NCBI RefSeq assembly: GCF_027111255.2
Contig: NZ_CP114285.2
Coordinates: 2,542,001-2,606,000 of the forward strand
DNA from: Flavobacterium flavigenum
GTDB lineage: Bacteria > Bacteroidota > Bacteroidia > Flavobacteriales > Flavobacteriaceae
DNA: 64,000 nt
Direction: 5' to 3'
The position numbers were made by a program, and so were the translations under genes. Each line of letters opens with the position of its first letter. The stretch's first letter is position 1. Under the pieces are notes generated by a model, which did not search any database, was not told where the DNA came from, and was given only the letters and a program-made list of their open reading frames with translations. Below are positions 1 through 7,748 of the stretch, one piece after another.

Positions 1-1850
1 ATGCTTTCTGAAAGCATTTGCCTGCTTTTCTTAGACTTTGGTAAAACTTTTGGAGCCACATATTTTTTATCTTCTTTCCACCAGGAATTTAATGTTGTAA
101 AATAAATGTCTACATTTTCCCAATTATTCTTTTGCTGTGCCAGACTTCTGTCATGTTCCTGCTTTTTAATCCTGTCAAATTCTGCGCGTAATTCAGCAGG
201 AGGAATAATATCATACATAATATAATCCTGAAGATTTTCTAAAACAATCAGCGAAGTATTTTTGGTTATAATGCCGTATTTCTTTCCTAAAGATTCAATT
301 TCTTGGGCATTTTTGTCGTATTGCAATTCAAGATTGGCAATCTTTTTCTGAACCCAAAGTTTTTCGATATTCACTTCATTTGTATTTTGAAGAGCAGCGT
401 CTAAAGTTATCTTTCTTTCTAAAACAGCATCGTCTCCATTGCCAAACAACAATGTAATTTCATTTTTAGGAATTAAAGAAATTCCGGCAAAACTAAAACT
501 GCCCGAAACTGAAGTCCCTTCCATTGGAAACAAATCGGTAATTAAAAGGTTATCTTTAATTCCTAAAAACTTTAGATTTGTATTCGTCAATTTATCCACA
601 GCATTTTCGGTACTAAATTGGTTTAAATTGATGAAATTACCTCCCGTTTGCGAAGCGGTATAATTTAGAAAAGCAAAATCAGCCGATACACAAGATGAAA
701 TTGTAAATACCGCTTTTTTAGTTTTAGGAAATGAATTTTCACTCAAAGATGACAAACCATCTGTAGAAAACAGATACTGATCATGATTTGCAAAATTTAA
801 CTGTGAGTAGCGTGTTCCGCCATCGTATTTTGTATTTTCTAAAACCGTTTTTAATTCACTCCAGTTTCCATTAGAAATAACAAACTCTCTTTGCTTTTCA
901 AAAGTGTAATTCAAAAAGTACAAAGTCACTTTTGTATTTTTTATCTTTTGAAAATAAGAATCCAGCAAATCCAGTTCCTTTTTCAAATCACGAGTCTGAC
1001 AGCTCAAAGAATTATCCCAGATTAAACCGATTGAAGATGGAATTTTTCTTTCTTTAGTAATTCCTTCAATAAAAGTATTTCCATAAAAATAATACTGACC
1101 GCCAACATCCTGAGTCAAAACGCCTGGCGCATTATTTTGTATCGGAACTTCAAAAACGATCTTTTCTTCTGGCTGATAATTTTCTTTTTCGAAAGACGCT
1201 TCAAAAGACTGATTCCATTTTGAAAAAGAAATCCTGGACGACTTTTCAGTAATTTTGGGTGAAGTTGTAGCGCCAAGAACGGAAATCTTTACTGAAAATT
1301 TATCTAATTTCTTAGGATAGCGGCTTACCAGTTGATACGCCAGATTATTTTTGTCTGAAGCCGAAAGTTCTTCTTCATAACCAATAATTACAATACGTTC
1401 TCCATTTGGCATCAACGGATAAATTCTGGTTCTAAAGTTATTTCCATCCACTTTTTCCAATAATCCCGGATCAACTCTTCGATGCTCAATCGCTTCAAAA
1501 ACCTGCTTGCCTTTATTTTTATTTACCGGAACGGCTTCGCGCATTTTTCCGTTAATATCAATGGCATACCTCGAAACGGAAACATTTTCCGGCAGTGGAA
1601 AAATAAGTTCTGCCTCCATCTGGCGATTTCCTGAATTGAAAAAGTGCATTTCGGCAGTCGTATAGGCGATATTCCCCACCACTTTTACATTCACAATAAG
1701 CTGACTCATTCTGACTTTTTCAGCGTCTTCTCCTTTGACCGTCATCTCTGGACTTTGTGCAAAAGTTTTGGTTCCGAAAAATAACAAAACATAGAATAAT
1801 AATTTCAAACTGGCTTGAAAATTTTCTGGCTTAAACATTTTTGATTTCAT
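1..1850 (-). CDS. VIT and VWA domain-containing envelope protein (3' end outside window)
   Basis: The frame is open from the ATG at 1850 to the window edge (616 codons), so the C-terminus is missing. A signal peptide ends near FGTKTFAQ (residue 32). Residues about 40-160 look like a VIT domain, with the FPLPENVSVSRYAI and EHRRVDPGLLE segments. A von Willebrand A-like fold follows, with a DxSxS metal site (D279-N-S-L-S283). The late segment KNTSLIVLE is typical of VIT/VWA proteins. Such proteins are exported and thought to mediate metal-dependent protein contacts; the partner is unknown. A second in-frame ATG at 1838 is possible. The family is fairly sure, the role is not. Confidence 0.8.
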   Translation of the reverse strand, partial: MKSKMFKPENFQASLKLLFYVLLFFGTKTFAQSPEMTVKGEDAEKVRMSQLIVNVKVVGNIAYTTAEMHFFNSGNRQMEAELIFPLPENVSVSRYAIDINGKMREAVPVNKNKGKQVFEAIEHRRVDPGLLEKVDGNNFRTRIYPLMPNGERIVIIGYEEELSASDKNNLAYQLVSRYPKKLDKFSVKISVLGATTSPKITEKSSRISFSKWNQSFEASFEKENYQPEEKIVFEVPIQNNAPGVLTQDVGGQYYFYGNTFIEGITKERKIPSSIGLIWDNSLSCQTRDLKKELDLLDSYFQKIKNTKVTLYFLNYTFEKQREFVISNGNWSELKTVLENTKYDGGTRYSQLNFANHDQYLFSTDGLSSLSENSFPKTKKAVFTISSCVSADFAFLNYTASQTGGNFINLNQFSTENAVDKLTNTNLKFLGIKDNLLITDLFPMEGTSVSGSFSFAGISLIPKNEITLLFGNGDDAVLERKITLDAALQNTNEVNIEKLWVQKKIANLELQYDKNAQEIESLGKKYGIITKNTSLIVLENLQDYIMYDIIPPAELRAEFDRIKKQEHDRSLAQQKNNWENVDIYFTTLNSWWKEDKKYVAPKVLPKSKKSRQMLSES

Positions 1851-1945
1851 GACTCGAAAGTTAAGATTGTATTTCAATATAGAGATCAAAAAAACTAAAA
1901 AGGTTGGGAAGAAAAAACTTTATTTTCAAAAAAATCTAATATTGA

Positions 1946-2100
1946 AACCATATAAGCAATATAAGTTCATTAACGCAAAAAATCCCCAACGCAAAAACGA
2001 TGGAGATTCTTAAAAACAATTAATTTTCAATTAATGCTATAAGAAAACTTTTAAATGCAGTTTACTAAAACTTAAATTAACTTATATCACTTATATGGTT
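1946..2100. repeat. Inverted-repeat element with ACCATATAAG arms
   Basis: The left arm (1946-1973, starting AACCATATAAG) is an imperfect inverted copy of the right arm (2071-2100, ending CTTATATGGTT). It fills the gap between the VIT gene and the DAHP synthase gene. The same arm type flanks the element at 30049-30172, so this is a dispersed family. Confidence 0.65.
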
Positions 2101-2109
2101 CAGAAAAAA

Positions 2110-3192
2110 TTATGCATTGAAAATTTTCTCCTGGTGACCGATACTTTCCTGGTGAATTGCTTTAAACATTCTCAAAACAAACTCTTCAGTAAGACCTTTT
2201 TTCTCACCTTCTAAAATCATTTTTCCTAAAATTTCATTCCAACGGCTGTTTTGAAGAATTGCTACGTTAGCATCTTTTTTCACCTGACCAATTTCGTCAG
2301 CTACTTTCATACGTTTTCCTAAAAGCTCTAATAAGTTAGCATCAAGTACATCGATGTTAGCTCTCAGTTTCGTCATTTTTTGGCTGTACTCATCTGTAGT
2401 ATCATCCGTTTTTCTGATAGTCAAATCTTTAATGATTTGTTTCAAAGCATCCGGAGTAACTTGCTGTGCAGCATCAGACCAGGCATTGTCTGGGTCGAAG
2501 TGCGTTTCGATAATCATACCATCGTAATTCAAATCTAAAGCCTCTTGCGTTACTTCGAAAATCATTTTACGATCTCCAGTAATGTGAGATGGGTCGATGA
2601 TTAATGGTAAATCAGGGAATTTATTTTGCAATTCGATCGCAATCTGCCATTCCGGAATGTTTCTGTATTTTGTTTTTTCGTAAGTAGAAAAACCTCTGTG
2701 GATAACTCCTAATTTCTCGATACCTGCCATGTGTAAACGCTCAACACCACCTAACCATAAAGCTAAATCCGGGTTTACAGGGTTTTTAACCAAAACGATT
2801 TTATCTGTTCCTTTTAAAGTATCAGCAATTTCCTGAACTGCGAAAGGGTTTGCAGTTGTACGAGCACCAACCCATAATACATCGATATCATGTTCTAATG
2901 CTAGTTTACAGTGCGCTGCAGTTGCAACCTCAGTTCCCATTAACAAACCAGTTTCAGCTTTTGCTTTTTGTAACCATTTCAATCCGATTTCACCAACACC
3001 TTCAAATCCTCCCGGACGCGTTCTTGGTTTCCAGATTCCAGCTCTGAAAACGCTTACTTTAGAATCTTTTAATTCGTGAGCAATTTTCAAAACCTGATCT
3101 TCCGTTTCTGCACTACAAGGTCCAGCTATCACAAGTGGGTGATCTAAATTGAAATCTTCTAACCACTTTCTCATTTCTTTCTTATTTTCCAT
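2110..3192 (-). CDS. Bifunctional DAHP synthase / chorismate mutase
   Basis: The protein (360 aa) fuses two enzymes of aromatic amino acid synthesis. Residues 1 to about 262 form a KDPG-aldolase-like DAHP synthase that condenses phosphoenolpyruvate and erythrose-4-phosphate. It shows AGPCSAE at 23-29, KPRTRPGGFEG near 55-66 and the metal-site stretch IIDPSH. Residues about 275-360 form an AroQ-type helical chorismate mutase (chorismate to prephenate), with LRANIDVLDANLLELLGKR. It is the last gene of the pheA-aminotransferase-tyrA operon, 11 nt after tyrA. The fusion joins the first pathway step to the branch leading to Phe and Tyr, so the cytosolic enzyme is probably feedback-regulated through its mutase domain (inference). 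Confidence 0.95.
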   Translation of the reverse strand: MENKKEMRKWLEDFNLDHPLVIAGPCSAETEDQVLKIAHELKDSKVSVFRAGIWKPRTRPGGFEGVGEIGLKWLQKAKAETGLLMGTEVATAAHCKLALEHDIDVLWVGARTTANPFAVQEIADTLKGTDKIVLVKNPVNPDLALWLGGVERLHMAGIEKLGVIHRGFSTYEKTKYRNIPEWQIAIELQNKFPDLPLIIDPSHITGDRKMIFEVTQEALDLNYDGMIIETHFDPDNAWSDAAQQVTPDALKQIIKDLTIRKTDDTTDEYSQKMTKLRANIDVLDANLLELLGKRMKVADEIGQVKKDANVAILQNSRWNEILGKMILEGEKKGLTEEFVLRMFKAIHQESIGHQEKIFNA

Positions 3193-3203
3193 CTTATTCT
3201 AAT

Positions 3204-4064
3204 TTACTTTTTAGTTATTGTTAATCCGTTTAATATCTCTTTTATTTTATTTGTGCTTTCCATTTCATTAAAAATGGCGTTGTAATCTTCTTCTTTCAGC
3301 AAATCCCTAAACCGGCTCAGGTTTGCAATATATTCTTCTAAGGTTTCTAAGACGTGTTCTTTATTTTGTTTGAAAATCGGTGTCCACATCGCCGGCGAAC
3401 TTTTTGCAAGACGAACCGTGCTTTCAAATCCGCTTCCCGCCATGTCAAAAATATCCTGCTCGTCTTTTTCCTTATTCATTACCGTTTTTCCGAGCATAAA
3501 AGAACTGATGTGCGACAAATGCGAAACGTAAGCAATATGTTTGTCGTGCGAAACCGGATCCATATATCGAATTCTCATTCCGATTTCTGCAAAAAGTTTC
3601 AAAGCTTTTTCCTGCAGTTTAAAAGTGGTTTTTTCCACTTCGCATATAATATTTGTTTTTCCCTGAAACAAACCTCTTATTGCTGCCGATGGTCCTGAAA
3701 ACTCTGTTCCGGCAATTGGATGCGTCGCAATAAAATTTCTTCTTTTCGGGTGACTTGCCACTGCGTCACAGATTGGTTTTTTAGTCGAACCCACTTCAAA
3801 AACAATTGTTTTATCTCCAACTACATCGAGTACCTTTGGCAAAACCGTCAGTGCCACATCAACCGGAACCGAAACAATTACAAAATCGGCATCTGCCAAA
3901 TCTTCCATTTTTCCGGATTTTTCGACAACACCCAAATCAATTGCTTCCTGCAAATGTTTTTCGTTATTATCGATTCCAAAAATAGTCGCGTTCGGATGTT
4001 GCGCTTTGATGTCCAGCACCATTGAGCCACCTATTAACCCTATTCCTATTACATATACTTTCAT
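3204..4064 (-). CDS. tyrA: Prephenate dehydrogenase
   Basis: The 286-aa protein converts prephenate to 4-hydroxyphenylpyruvate with NAD(P)+, the committed step to tyrosine. An N-terminal Rossmann fold is visible (GIGLIGGSM, residues 6-14). The dehydrogenase motif HPIAGTEFSGP follows near residue 115, and an all-helical C-terminal half contains the HLSHISSFML segment. There is no ACT domain. It lies between the aminotransferase upstream (245-nt gap filled with two repeats) and the DAHP synthase-chorismate mutase downstream (11 nt). It is probably transcribed from the attenuated promoter at 6547-6576. Confidence 0.93.
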   Translation of the reverse strand: MKVYVIGIGLIGGSMVLDIKAQHPNATIFGIDNNEKHLQEAIDLGVVEKSGKMEDLADADFVIVSVPVDVALTVLPKVLDVVGDKTIVFEVGSTKKPICDAVASHPKRRNFIATHPIAGTEFSGPSAAIRGLFQGKTNIICEVEKTTFKLQEKALKLFAEIGMRIRYMDPVSHDKHIAYVSHLSHISSFMLGKTVMNKEKDEQDIFDMAGSGFESTVRLAKSSPAMWTPIFKQNKEHVLETLEEYIANLSRFRDLLKEEDYNAIFNEMESTNKIKEILNGLTITKK

Positions 4065-4078
4065 CTTTATTTTTATTT

Positions 4079-4166
4079 GAAGCTAATTCCTGCTATCCGC
4101 TTTATCTTTTATGGTGAACCCCACCATAAAAGGATGCCGCTTCTATCAGGGCTAGGGCTTTTTGTT
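4079..4166. repeat. Dispersed hairpin repeat (AACCC loop)
   Basis: A perfect 10-bp stem (4107-4116 with 4122-4131) encloses the loop AACCC. It is flanked by CTGCTATCCGC on the left and GCCGCTTCTATCAGGGC on the right. The same architecture occurs in inverse orientation at 7688-7712 with compensatory stem changes. It lies inside the aromatic operon between tyrA and the aminotransferase gene. Confidence 0.7.
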
Positions 4167-4199
4167 TTTTCAAGACCTTTAGATTTATTCGCCTTTTTT

Positions 4200-4300
4200 G
4201 TCATTTCGACTGAAAGGAGAAATCGCACTAGAAATTCCATCCGCTATTTCTTCAATCTTTGTCGAGTTCCGAGTGCGATTTCTCGTTCCTCGAAAATGAC
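4200..4300. repeat. GTCATTTCG-type palindromic repeat
   Basis: The 101-bp element begins GTCATTTCGAC and ends GAAAATGAC. Its outer ~30 bp pair with each other (GGAGAAATCGCACT on the left, AGTGCGATTTCTC on the right). A second, more divergent copy is at 10469-10596. It carries no ORF and looks like a miniature, REP-like mobile palindrome. Confidence 0.7.
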
Positions 4301-4309
4301 AAACTTTAT

Positions 4310-5455
4310 CTAAAACCTATCAATCGCTTCCTGTATCTTTTCCTCCTTAACACATAATGAGAACCTTATATATCCTTCACCGTTACTTCCAAAAATGGTT
4401 CCCGGCGTTATAAAAATATGTTTGTCGTATAATATTTCGTCAATGAACTTTTCTGCTGATTCGATGCCTTCCGGAAGTTTAGCCCAAACAAATAAGCCAA
4501 CTCCTTCTTTATATACTTTGCAACCTAGTTTCTCAGCCAGTTTTTCGGTTAATTCTCTACGGCGTCTGTAAATTTTATTATTATCTTCAAACCACGATTT
4601 ATCACATTTCAAAGCTGCAATCGCTCCTTTCTGAATTCCGTAGAACATTCCGCTGTCCATGTTGCTTTTTACTTTTAGAACTGCATCAATAATTTCAGGA
4701 TTTCCTAAAACCATTCCGACTCTCCAGCCTGCCATGTTGAATGTTTTACTAAGCGAATTCAACTCTAAAGCCACATCCTTCGCTCCTTCAAACTGCAGTA
4801 AACTCATCGGATTATCATTCAAAACAAAACTATATGGATTGTCGTTAATCAATAATATATTGTGTTTTTTAGCAAAAGCTACCAGTTTTTCAAATAACGC
4901 TGAACTTCCTCTCGCTCCTGTCGGCATGTGCGGATATCCCAACCACATAATTTTAACTTTCGAAAGATCTAATTTCTCTAAAGCTTCAAAATCCGGTTCC
5001 CAGGCATTTTCTTCTTTCAAATCATAATAAACCGGAACTGCCTGAACCAAATTAGTTACCGAAGTATAAGTCGGATACCCCGGATTCGGAATCAAAACGT
5101 GATCGCCTTCATTTAAAAATGCCAACGAAATATGCATAATTCCTTCTTTCGAACCCATCAATGGTAAAATCTCATTATTTGGATTCACTGCAACACCAAA
5201 CTGATCTTTATAAAAATCCGCCATCGCCTGTCTCATTTCCGGTAATCCCTGATAGCTTTGATAACCATGTCCGTTTTCATCCTGAATTGCTGCAGCTACT
5301 GCTTCAATTACTGCTTTTGACGGACTCAAATCAGGGCTTCCAATTCCCATACTGATGATTGGTTTTCCTTCAGACATCAATTGTCTCACTTCTCTCAATT
5401 TTGAGGAGAAGTAGTATTCTTCAACTGTGTCTAATCGTTTTGCTGTTGTAATCAT
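4310..5455 (-). CDS. PLP-dependent aminotransferase, aromatic/aspartate type (fold I)
   Basis: The 381-aa class I/II aminotransferase most likely transfers the amino group onto phenylpyruvate and 4-hydroxyphenylpyruvate, the last step to Phe and Tyr. The Schiff-base lysine is K237 in NSLSKTFNMAGWR. Other fold-I landmarks are IGSPDLSPS near residue 38, NPGYPTY in the substrate half, and INDNPYS before the lysine. Its position between pheA (86-nt gap) and tyrA supports the aromatic substrate. Sequence alone cannot exclude a broader aspartate or LL-diaminopimelate activity. Confidence 0.88.
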   Translation of the reverse strand: MITTAKRLDTVEEYYFSSKLREVRQLMSEGKPIISMGIGSPDLSPSKAVIEAVAAAIQDENGHGYQSYQGLPEMRQAMADFYKDQFGVAVNPNNEILPLMGSKEGIMHISLAFLNEGDHVLIPNPGYPTYTSVTNLVQAVPVYYDLKEENAWEPDFEALEKLDLSKVKIMWLGYPHMPTGARGSSALFEKLVAFAKKHNILLINDNPYSFVLNDNPMSLLQFEGAKDVALELNSLSKTFNMAGWRVGMVLGNPEIIDAVLKVKSNMDSGMFYGIQKGAIAALKCDKSWFEDNNKIYRRRRELTEKLAEKLGCKVYKEGVGLFVWAKLPEGIESAEKFIDEILYDKHIFITPGTIFGSNGEGYIRFSLCVKEEKIQEAIDRF

Positions 5456-5541
5456 GATTCTTATGTATTCTCTTTTAGAATTTTCTGTTTTTTAATCCCG
5501 AAGGATTGGAATTTGGTATTTTAAAAATTGAAATTTGCCAT

Positions 5542-6369
5542 TTATGGCTTGGTGTTTCTATATTCCCCCAATACTTTAAAATATTCTGCCATTATATTCA
5601 ACAATGCTTTTGCTTTTGCGTAATCTTCGTATTTTTCAAATGTCACATCTACAAAAAACGAATATTTCCAGGGTGTTTCAATTTTTGGAAGCGACTGGAT
5701 TTTGGTCAAATTCAGTTTGCAGTCGCTCATTACGTTTAGAACCGCTGCCAGACTTCCTCTTTTATGATCCAGTTCAAATTTGATGGAAGCTCTGTTGATT
5801 TCGCTTTCTGGCAAAAATGAATTTTGCTTTTTAATGATTACAAAACGGGTCATGTTGTTTTTGATTGTCTGAATCTCCGGTGCAATAATTTCAAGCTCGT
5901 ACATTTCTGAAGCTACTTTACTTCCTATCGCTGCAATTCCGGTTAATTGTTTTTCCTGAATTCTTCTTGCCGTTTCCGCCGTATCTTTATCTTCAACCAA
6001 TTTGATATTTGGATACGTTTTCAGGAAATCCATACATTGCAATAGTGCCATCGGGTGCGAATGAACTTCTTTTATGTCTTCAATCTTCTGACCTTTTAAA
6101 GCCATTAAATTTTGATGAATGCTCAAATAATGTTCTCCTATTATGTGTAAATTATTCTTGTCAATCAAAGCATAATTCGGAATAATCGGCCCCGCAATAG
6201 AATTTTCGATTGCCATAACCGCCTGATCTGATTTTCCGGCAATAAGGCTGTCAACCAATTCTTCAAAAGATAAACATTCGTCGATTTCAACATTTTCAGC
6301 AAAATACTCTTTCACTACCTGATGATGAAAAGAACCTTTGATACCTTGTATTGCAATTTTAGTTGTCAT
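5542..6369 (-). CDS. pheA: Prephenate dehydratase
   Basis: The 275-aa protein converts prephenate to phenylpyruvate for phenylalanine synthesis. Residues 1 to about 180 are the dehydratase domain, with IQGIKGSFHHQVV at the start and the catalytic T174-R175-F176 motif. Residues about 190-270 are an ACT domain (ELDHKRGSLAAVLNVM, then KIQSLPK where many homologues have an ESRP-like stretch), which usually senses phenylalanine. It is the first structural gene of the operon. Its ATG sits only 6 nt behind the U-tract of a terminator hairpin, so its expression depends on readthrough of the attenuator. Confidence 0.95.
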   Translation of the reverse strand: MTTKIAIQGIKGSFHHQVVKEYFAENVEIDECLSFEELVDSLIAGKSDQAVMAIENSIAGPIIPNYALIDKNNLHIIGEHYLSIHQNLMALKGQKIEDIKEVHSHPMALLQCMDFLKTYPNIKLVEDKDTAETARRIQEKQLTGIAAIGSKVASEMYELEIIAPEIQTIKNNMTRFVIIKKQNSFLPESEINRASIKFELDHKRGSLAAVLNVMSDCKLNLTKIQSLPKIETPWKYSFFVDVTFEKYEDYAKAKALLNIMAEYFKVLGEYRNTKP

Positions 6370-6375
6370 ATAGTC

Positions 6376-6404
6376 AAAAAAAAATCCTGATTTTCATCAG
6401 GATT
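6376..6404 (-). terminator. Attenuator terminator of the phe operon
   Basis: On the minus strand a perfect 9-bp stem (AATCCTGAT / ATCAGGATT, 6404-6396 with 6391-6383) with a GAAA loop runs into a nine-T tract. The tract ends 6 nt before the pheA ATG, so the hairpin ends transcription before the first structural gene. The 5' arm is shared with the alternative stem at 6399-6459. Confidence 0.9.
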
Positions 6405-6459
6405 GTATATTAGTTTTATTTGTCTTAAATTTTGTTTCAAATAACCATAGCACAATCCT
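6399..6459 (-). promoter_or_regulatory. Antiterminator stem of the phe attenuator
   Basis: AGGATTGT (6459-6452), overlapping the leader stop codon, is perfectly complementary to ACAATCCT (6406-6399), which includes the 5' arm of the terminator. The two hairpins are therefore mutually exclusive. A third, weaker pairing joins 6493-6483 (inside the leader codons) with 6464-6449, giving the classical 1:2, 2:3, 3:4 arrangement. Confidence 0.8.
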
Positions 6460-6517
6460 AACTTCTACTAAAGAAGAAATAAAAGTTGTTGCTAAAATAA
6501 AAACGGTTAGTTGCCAT
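6458..6517 (-). CDS. Phe/Tyr-rich leader peptide of the phe operon
   Basis: The short ORF reads MATNRFYFSNNFYFFFSRS and stops at TAG. It has six Phe and two Tyr codons in 19, including a Phe-Tyr-Phe-Phe-Phe run at codons 12-16. It starts about 30 nt after the predicted transcription start and ends 52 nt before the terminator hairpin. A ribosome stalled on codons 12-16 would cover region 1 (6483-6493) and free 6452-6459 to form the antiterminator. A ribosome reaching the stop codon would mask that segment and let the terminator form. It is analogous to PheL of enterobacteria, though the sequence is unrelated. It was found by reading; it is below usual gene-calling length. Confidence 0.85.
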   Translation of the reverse strand: MATNRFYFSNNFYFFFSRS

Positions 6518-6546
6518 TTTGTTTGTGTTATTTTTTAAATTCTGTG

Positions 6547-6576
6547 CGAATGTATAAATTATTTTGACCTCACCAA
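6547..6576 (-). promoter_or_regulatory. Promoter of the phe operon leader
   Basis: On the minus strand TTG (6576-6574), 19 nt, then TACATTCG (6554-6547) matches the Bacteroidota -33/-7 consensus TTG / TAnnTTTG with one mismatch. The start of transcription would be near 6541, about 25 nt before the leader peptide ATG. Confidence 0.7.
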
Positions 6577-6691
6577 AAAAAATATTGCATTTTATGAAAC
6601 AAAAAAGGATTTCTTAACAAAATACATCCGTTTTGTATGATATTTTAATAAATCTGGCTTAAAATAAGATTTTTACAATTGGTATTTTTGA

Positions 6692-6740
6692 AAAGGTTCT
6701 AAGGATCTGAGTTGCTAAGCTTCTAAGATTTTAATCTTTT
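6692..6740. repeat. AAGGTTCTAAG-type dispersed repeat
   Basis: The stretch AAGGTTCTAAGGATCTGAG, then GTTGCTAAGCTTCTAAG, recurs in similar form at 10382-10430 and 56554-56597, always between genes. The rest of the gap from 6577 to 6807 shows no gene. Confidence 0.55.
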
Positions 6741-6807
6741 TGGAATCAATTTCAAATGAAAGGCATACATAAAATACAACCTCGCAAAACCAATGTTATG
6801 GTCAGTT

Positions 6808-7317
6808 TCATCTTGATAAGTATTTTTCCCTTAAATCAAGACCGTCTTCAAAATACGCTTCTTTTGGGTGAATATTAATGTAGGTTTTACGTGAAACTTC
6901 TAATATTGAGTCAATAAAAACGTCACCAAATCTTCTGTAAATTTCCTCTTGCATTTCATTACGGTAGCAAAAAGGATCAAATCTCCCAGGTCTTAAACAT
7001 CCACCAACAAAACTTTTAGTTTCTACATTGTATTTTTTCAAAATTGATTTGATTAACTCAAATTCCTTTCTCGATTCTGTATAAAATACTAACTTTCCAT
7101 CTTGAATATCTTTAAGAGCTTTTATTTTTTGAAAAATACAGCTTGTATCTACAGTTTGATAATTAGACTTAATTCTTAGAAAATTTGGATTATTAGTAAA
7201 ATCTTGCACATTGTAATATATTCTATTTCCATTAAAATCTTTTTTGGGAAAATTTTCCTTTTGATTACAAGAAGAAAATGCAAATACTAACAGAATTAAA
7301 ATACCAAAATGCCGCAT
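6808..7317 (-). CDS. Predicted lipoprotein, function unknown
   Basis: I chose the ATG at 7317, which gives MRHFGILILLVFAFSSC, a clean lipoprotein signal with the lipidated cysteine at residue 17. The upstream ATG at 7347 would add ten residues ahead of the signal and lies 2 nt after the stop of the antitoxin-like gene. The mature part (about 150 aa) is mixed alpha/beta and mostly hydrophilic, with a GGCLRPGRFDPFC stretch holding two cysteines. I recognise no family. It occupies the place where a RelE-like toxin would be expected but shows none of that family's features. Confidence 0.6.
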   Translation of the reverse strand: MRHFGILILLVFAFSSCNQKENFPKKDFNGNRIYYNVQDFTNNPNFLRIKSNYQTVDTSCIFQKIKALKDIQDGKLVFYTESRKEFELIKSILKKYNVETKSFVGGCLRPGRFDPFCYRNEMQEEIYRRFGDVFIDSILEVSRKTYINIHPKEAYFEDGLDLREKYLSR

Positions 7318-7349
7318 GCTTTTATAGGTTTTGAAAAAATAGCCCATAA

Positions 7350-7553
7350 CTACATAGATTTTAAATGAGACTTAACCTCATCCCAGGAATATAGCCCTGC
7401 TTTTCCTTCTTCTAAATTCTGGATTCTAACATCCAATTCTTTTTTTATATCCTCTGAAATTTCTAAGTCTTTTTTGGAAACACTATCCCATAGTTGTTCA
7501 GCCAAAAAAAAAAATTCGGCATCACTATATTTAGATAAATCTTTAACTTCCAT
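7350..7553 (-). CDS. Putative addiction-module (antitoxin-like) protein
   Basis: The 67-aa protein has the layout of the addiction-module component family (PF09720-like): LSKYSDAEFFFLAEQLWDSV near the N-terminus and a C-terminal YSWDEVKSHL, matching the family's WxEVK ending. These proteins are usually the antitoxin of a RelE/ParE-type pair. No toxin follows: the next gene is an unrelated lipoprotein. Upstream on the minus strand, between 7570 and 7605, are two TAAATTTG boxes suited to a -7 element. It is probably an orphan antitoxin. Confidence 0.7.
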   Translation of the reverse strand: MEVKDLSKYSDAEFFFLAEQLWDSVSKKDLEISEDIKKELDVRIQNLEEGKAGLYSWDEVKSHLKSM

Positions 7554-7659
7554 GTTCTTTCTATTTAATTGCCTATTACAAATTTAGACAAATTTAATTT
7601 TGAATACGAATGTTTTTTTAGCCCCGATTACTTCACTATTATTTATTTTAATTCGAGTT

Positions 7660-7745
7660 CAGTGAACTTCGTTTGCAGTGAAAATCCTTTTGTGCCGGGG
7701 TTCGGCACAAAAGATTGCAACGAAAAGCGGGAATAGCTCCTGAAA
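7660..7745. repeat. Dispersed hairpin repeat, second copy (possible terminator)
   Basis: A 10-bp stem (7688-7697 with 7703-7712) has loop GGGTT on the plus strand, which is AACCC on the minus strand. Minus-strand flanks AGGAGCTATTCCCGC and AAAAGGAT match the copy at 4079-4166. It lies just after the DUF1501 stop codon and could end that transcript. Confidence 0.7.
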
Positions 7746-7748
7746 ATT

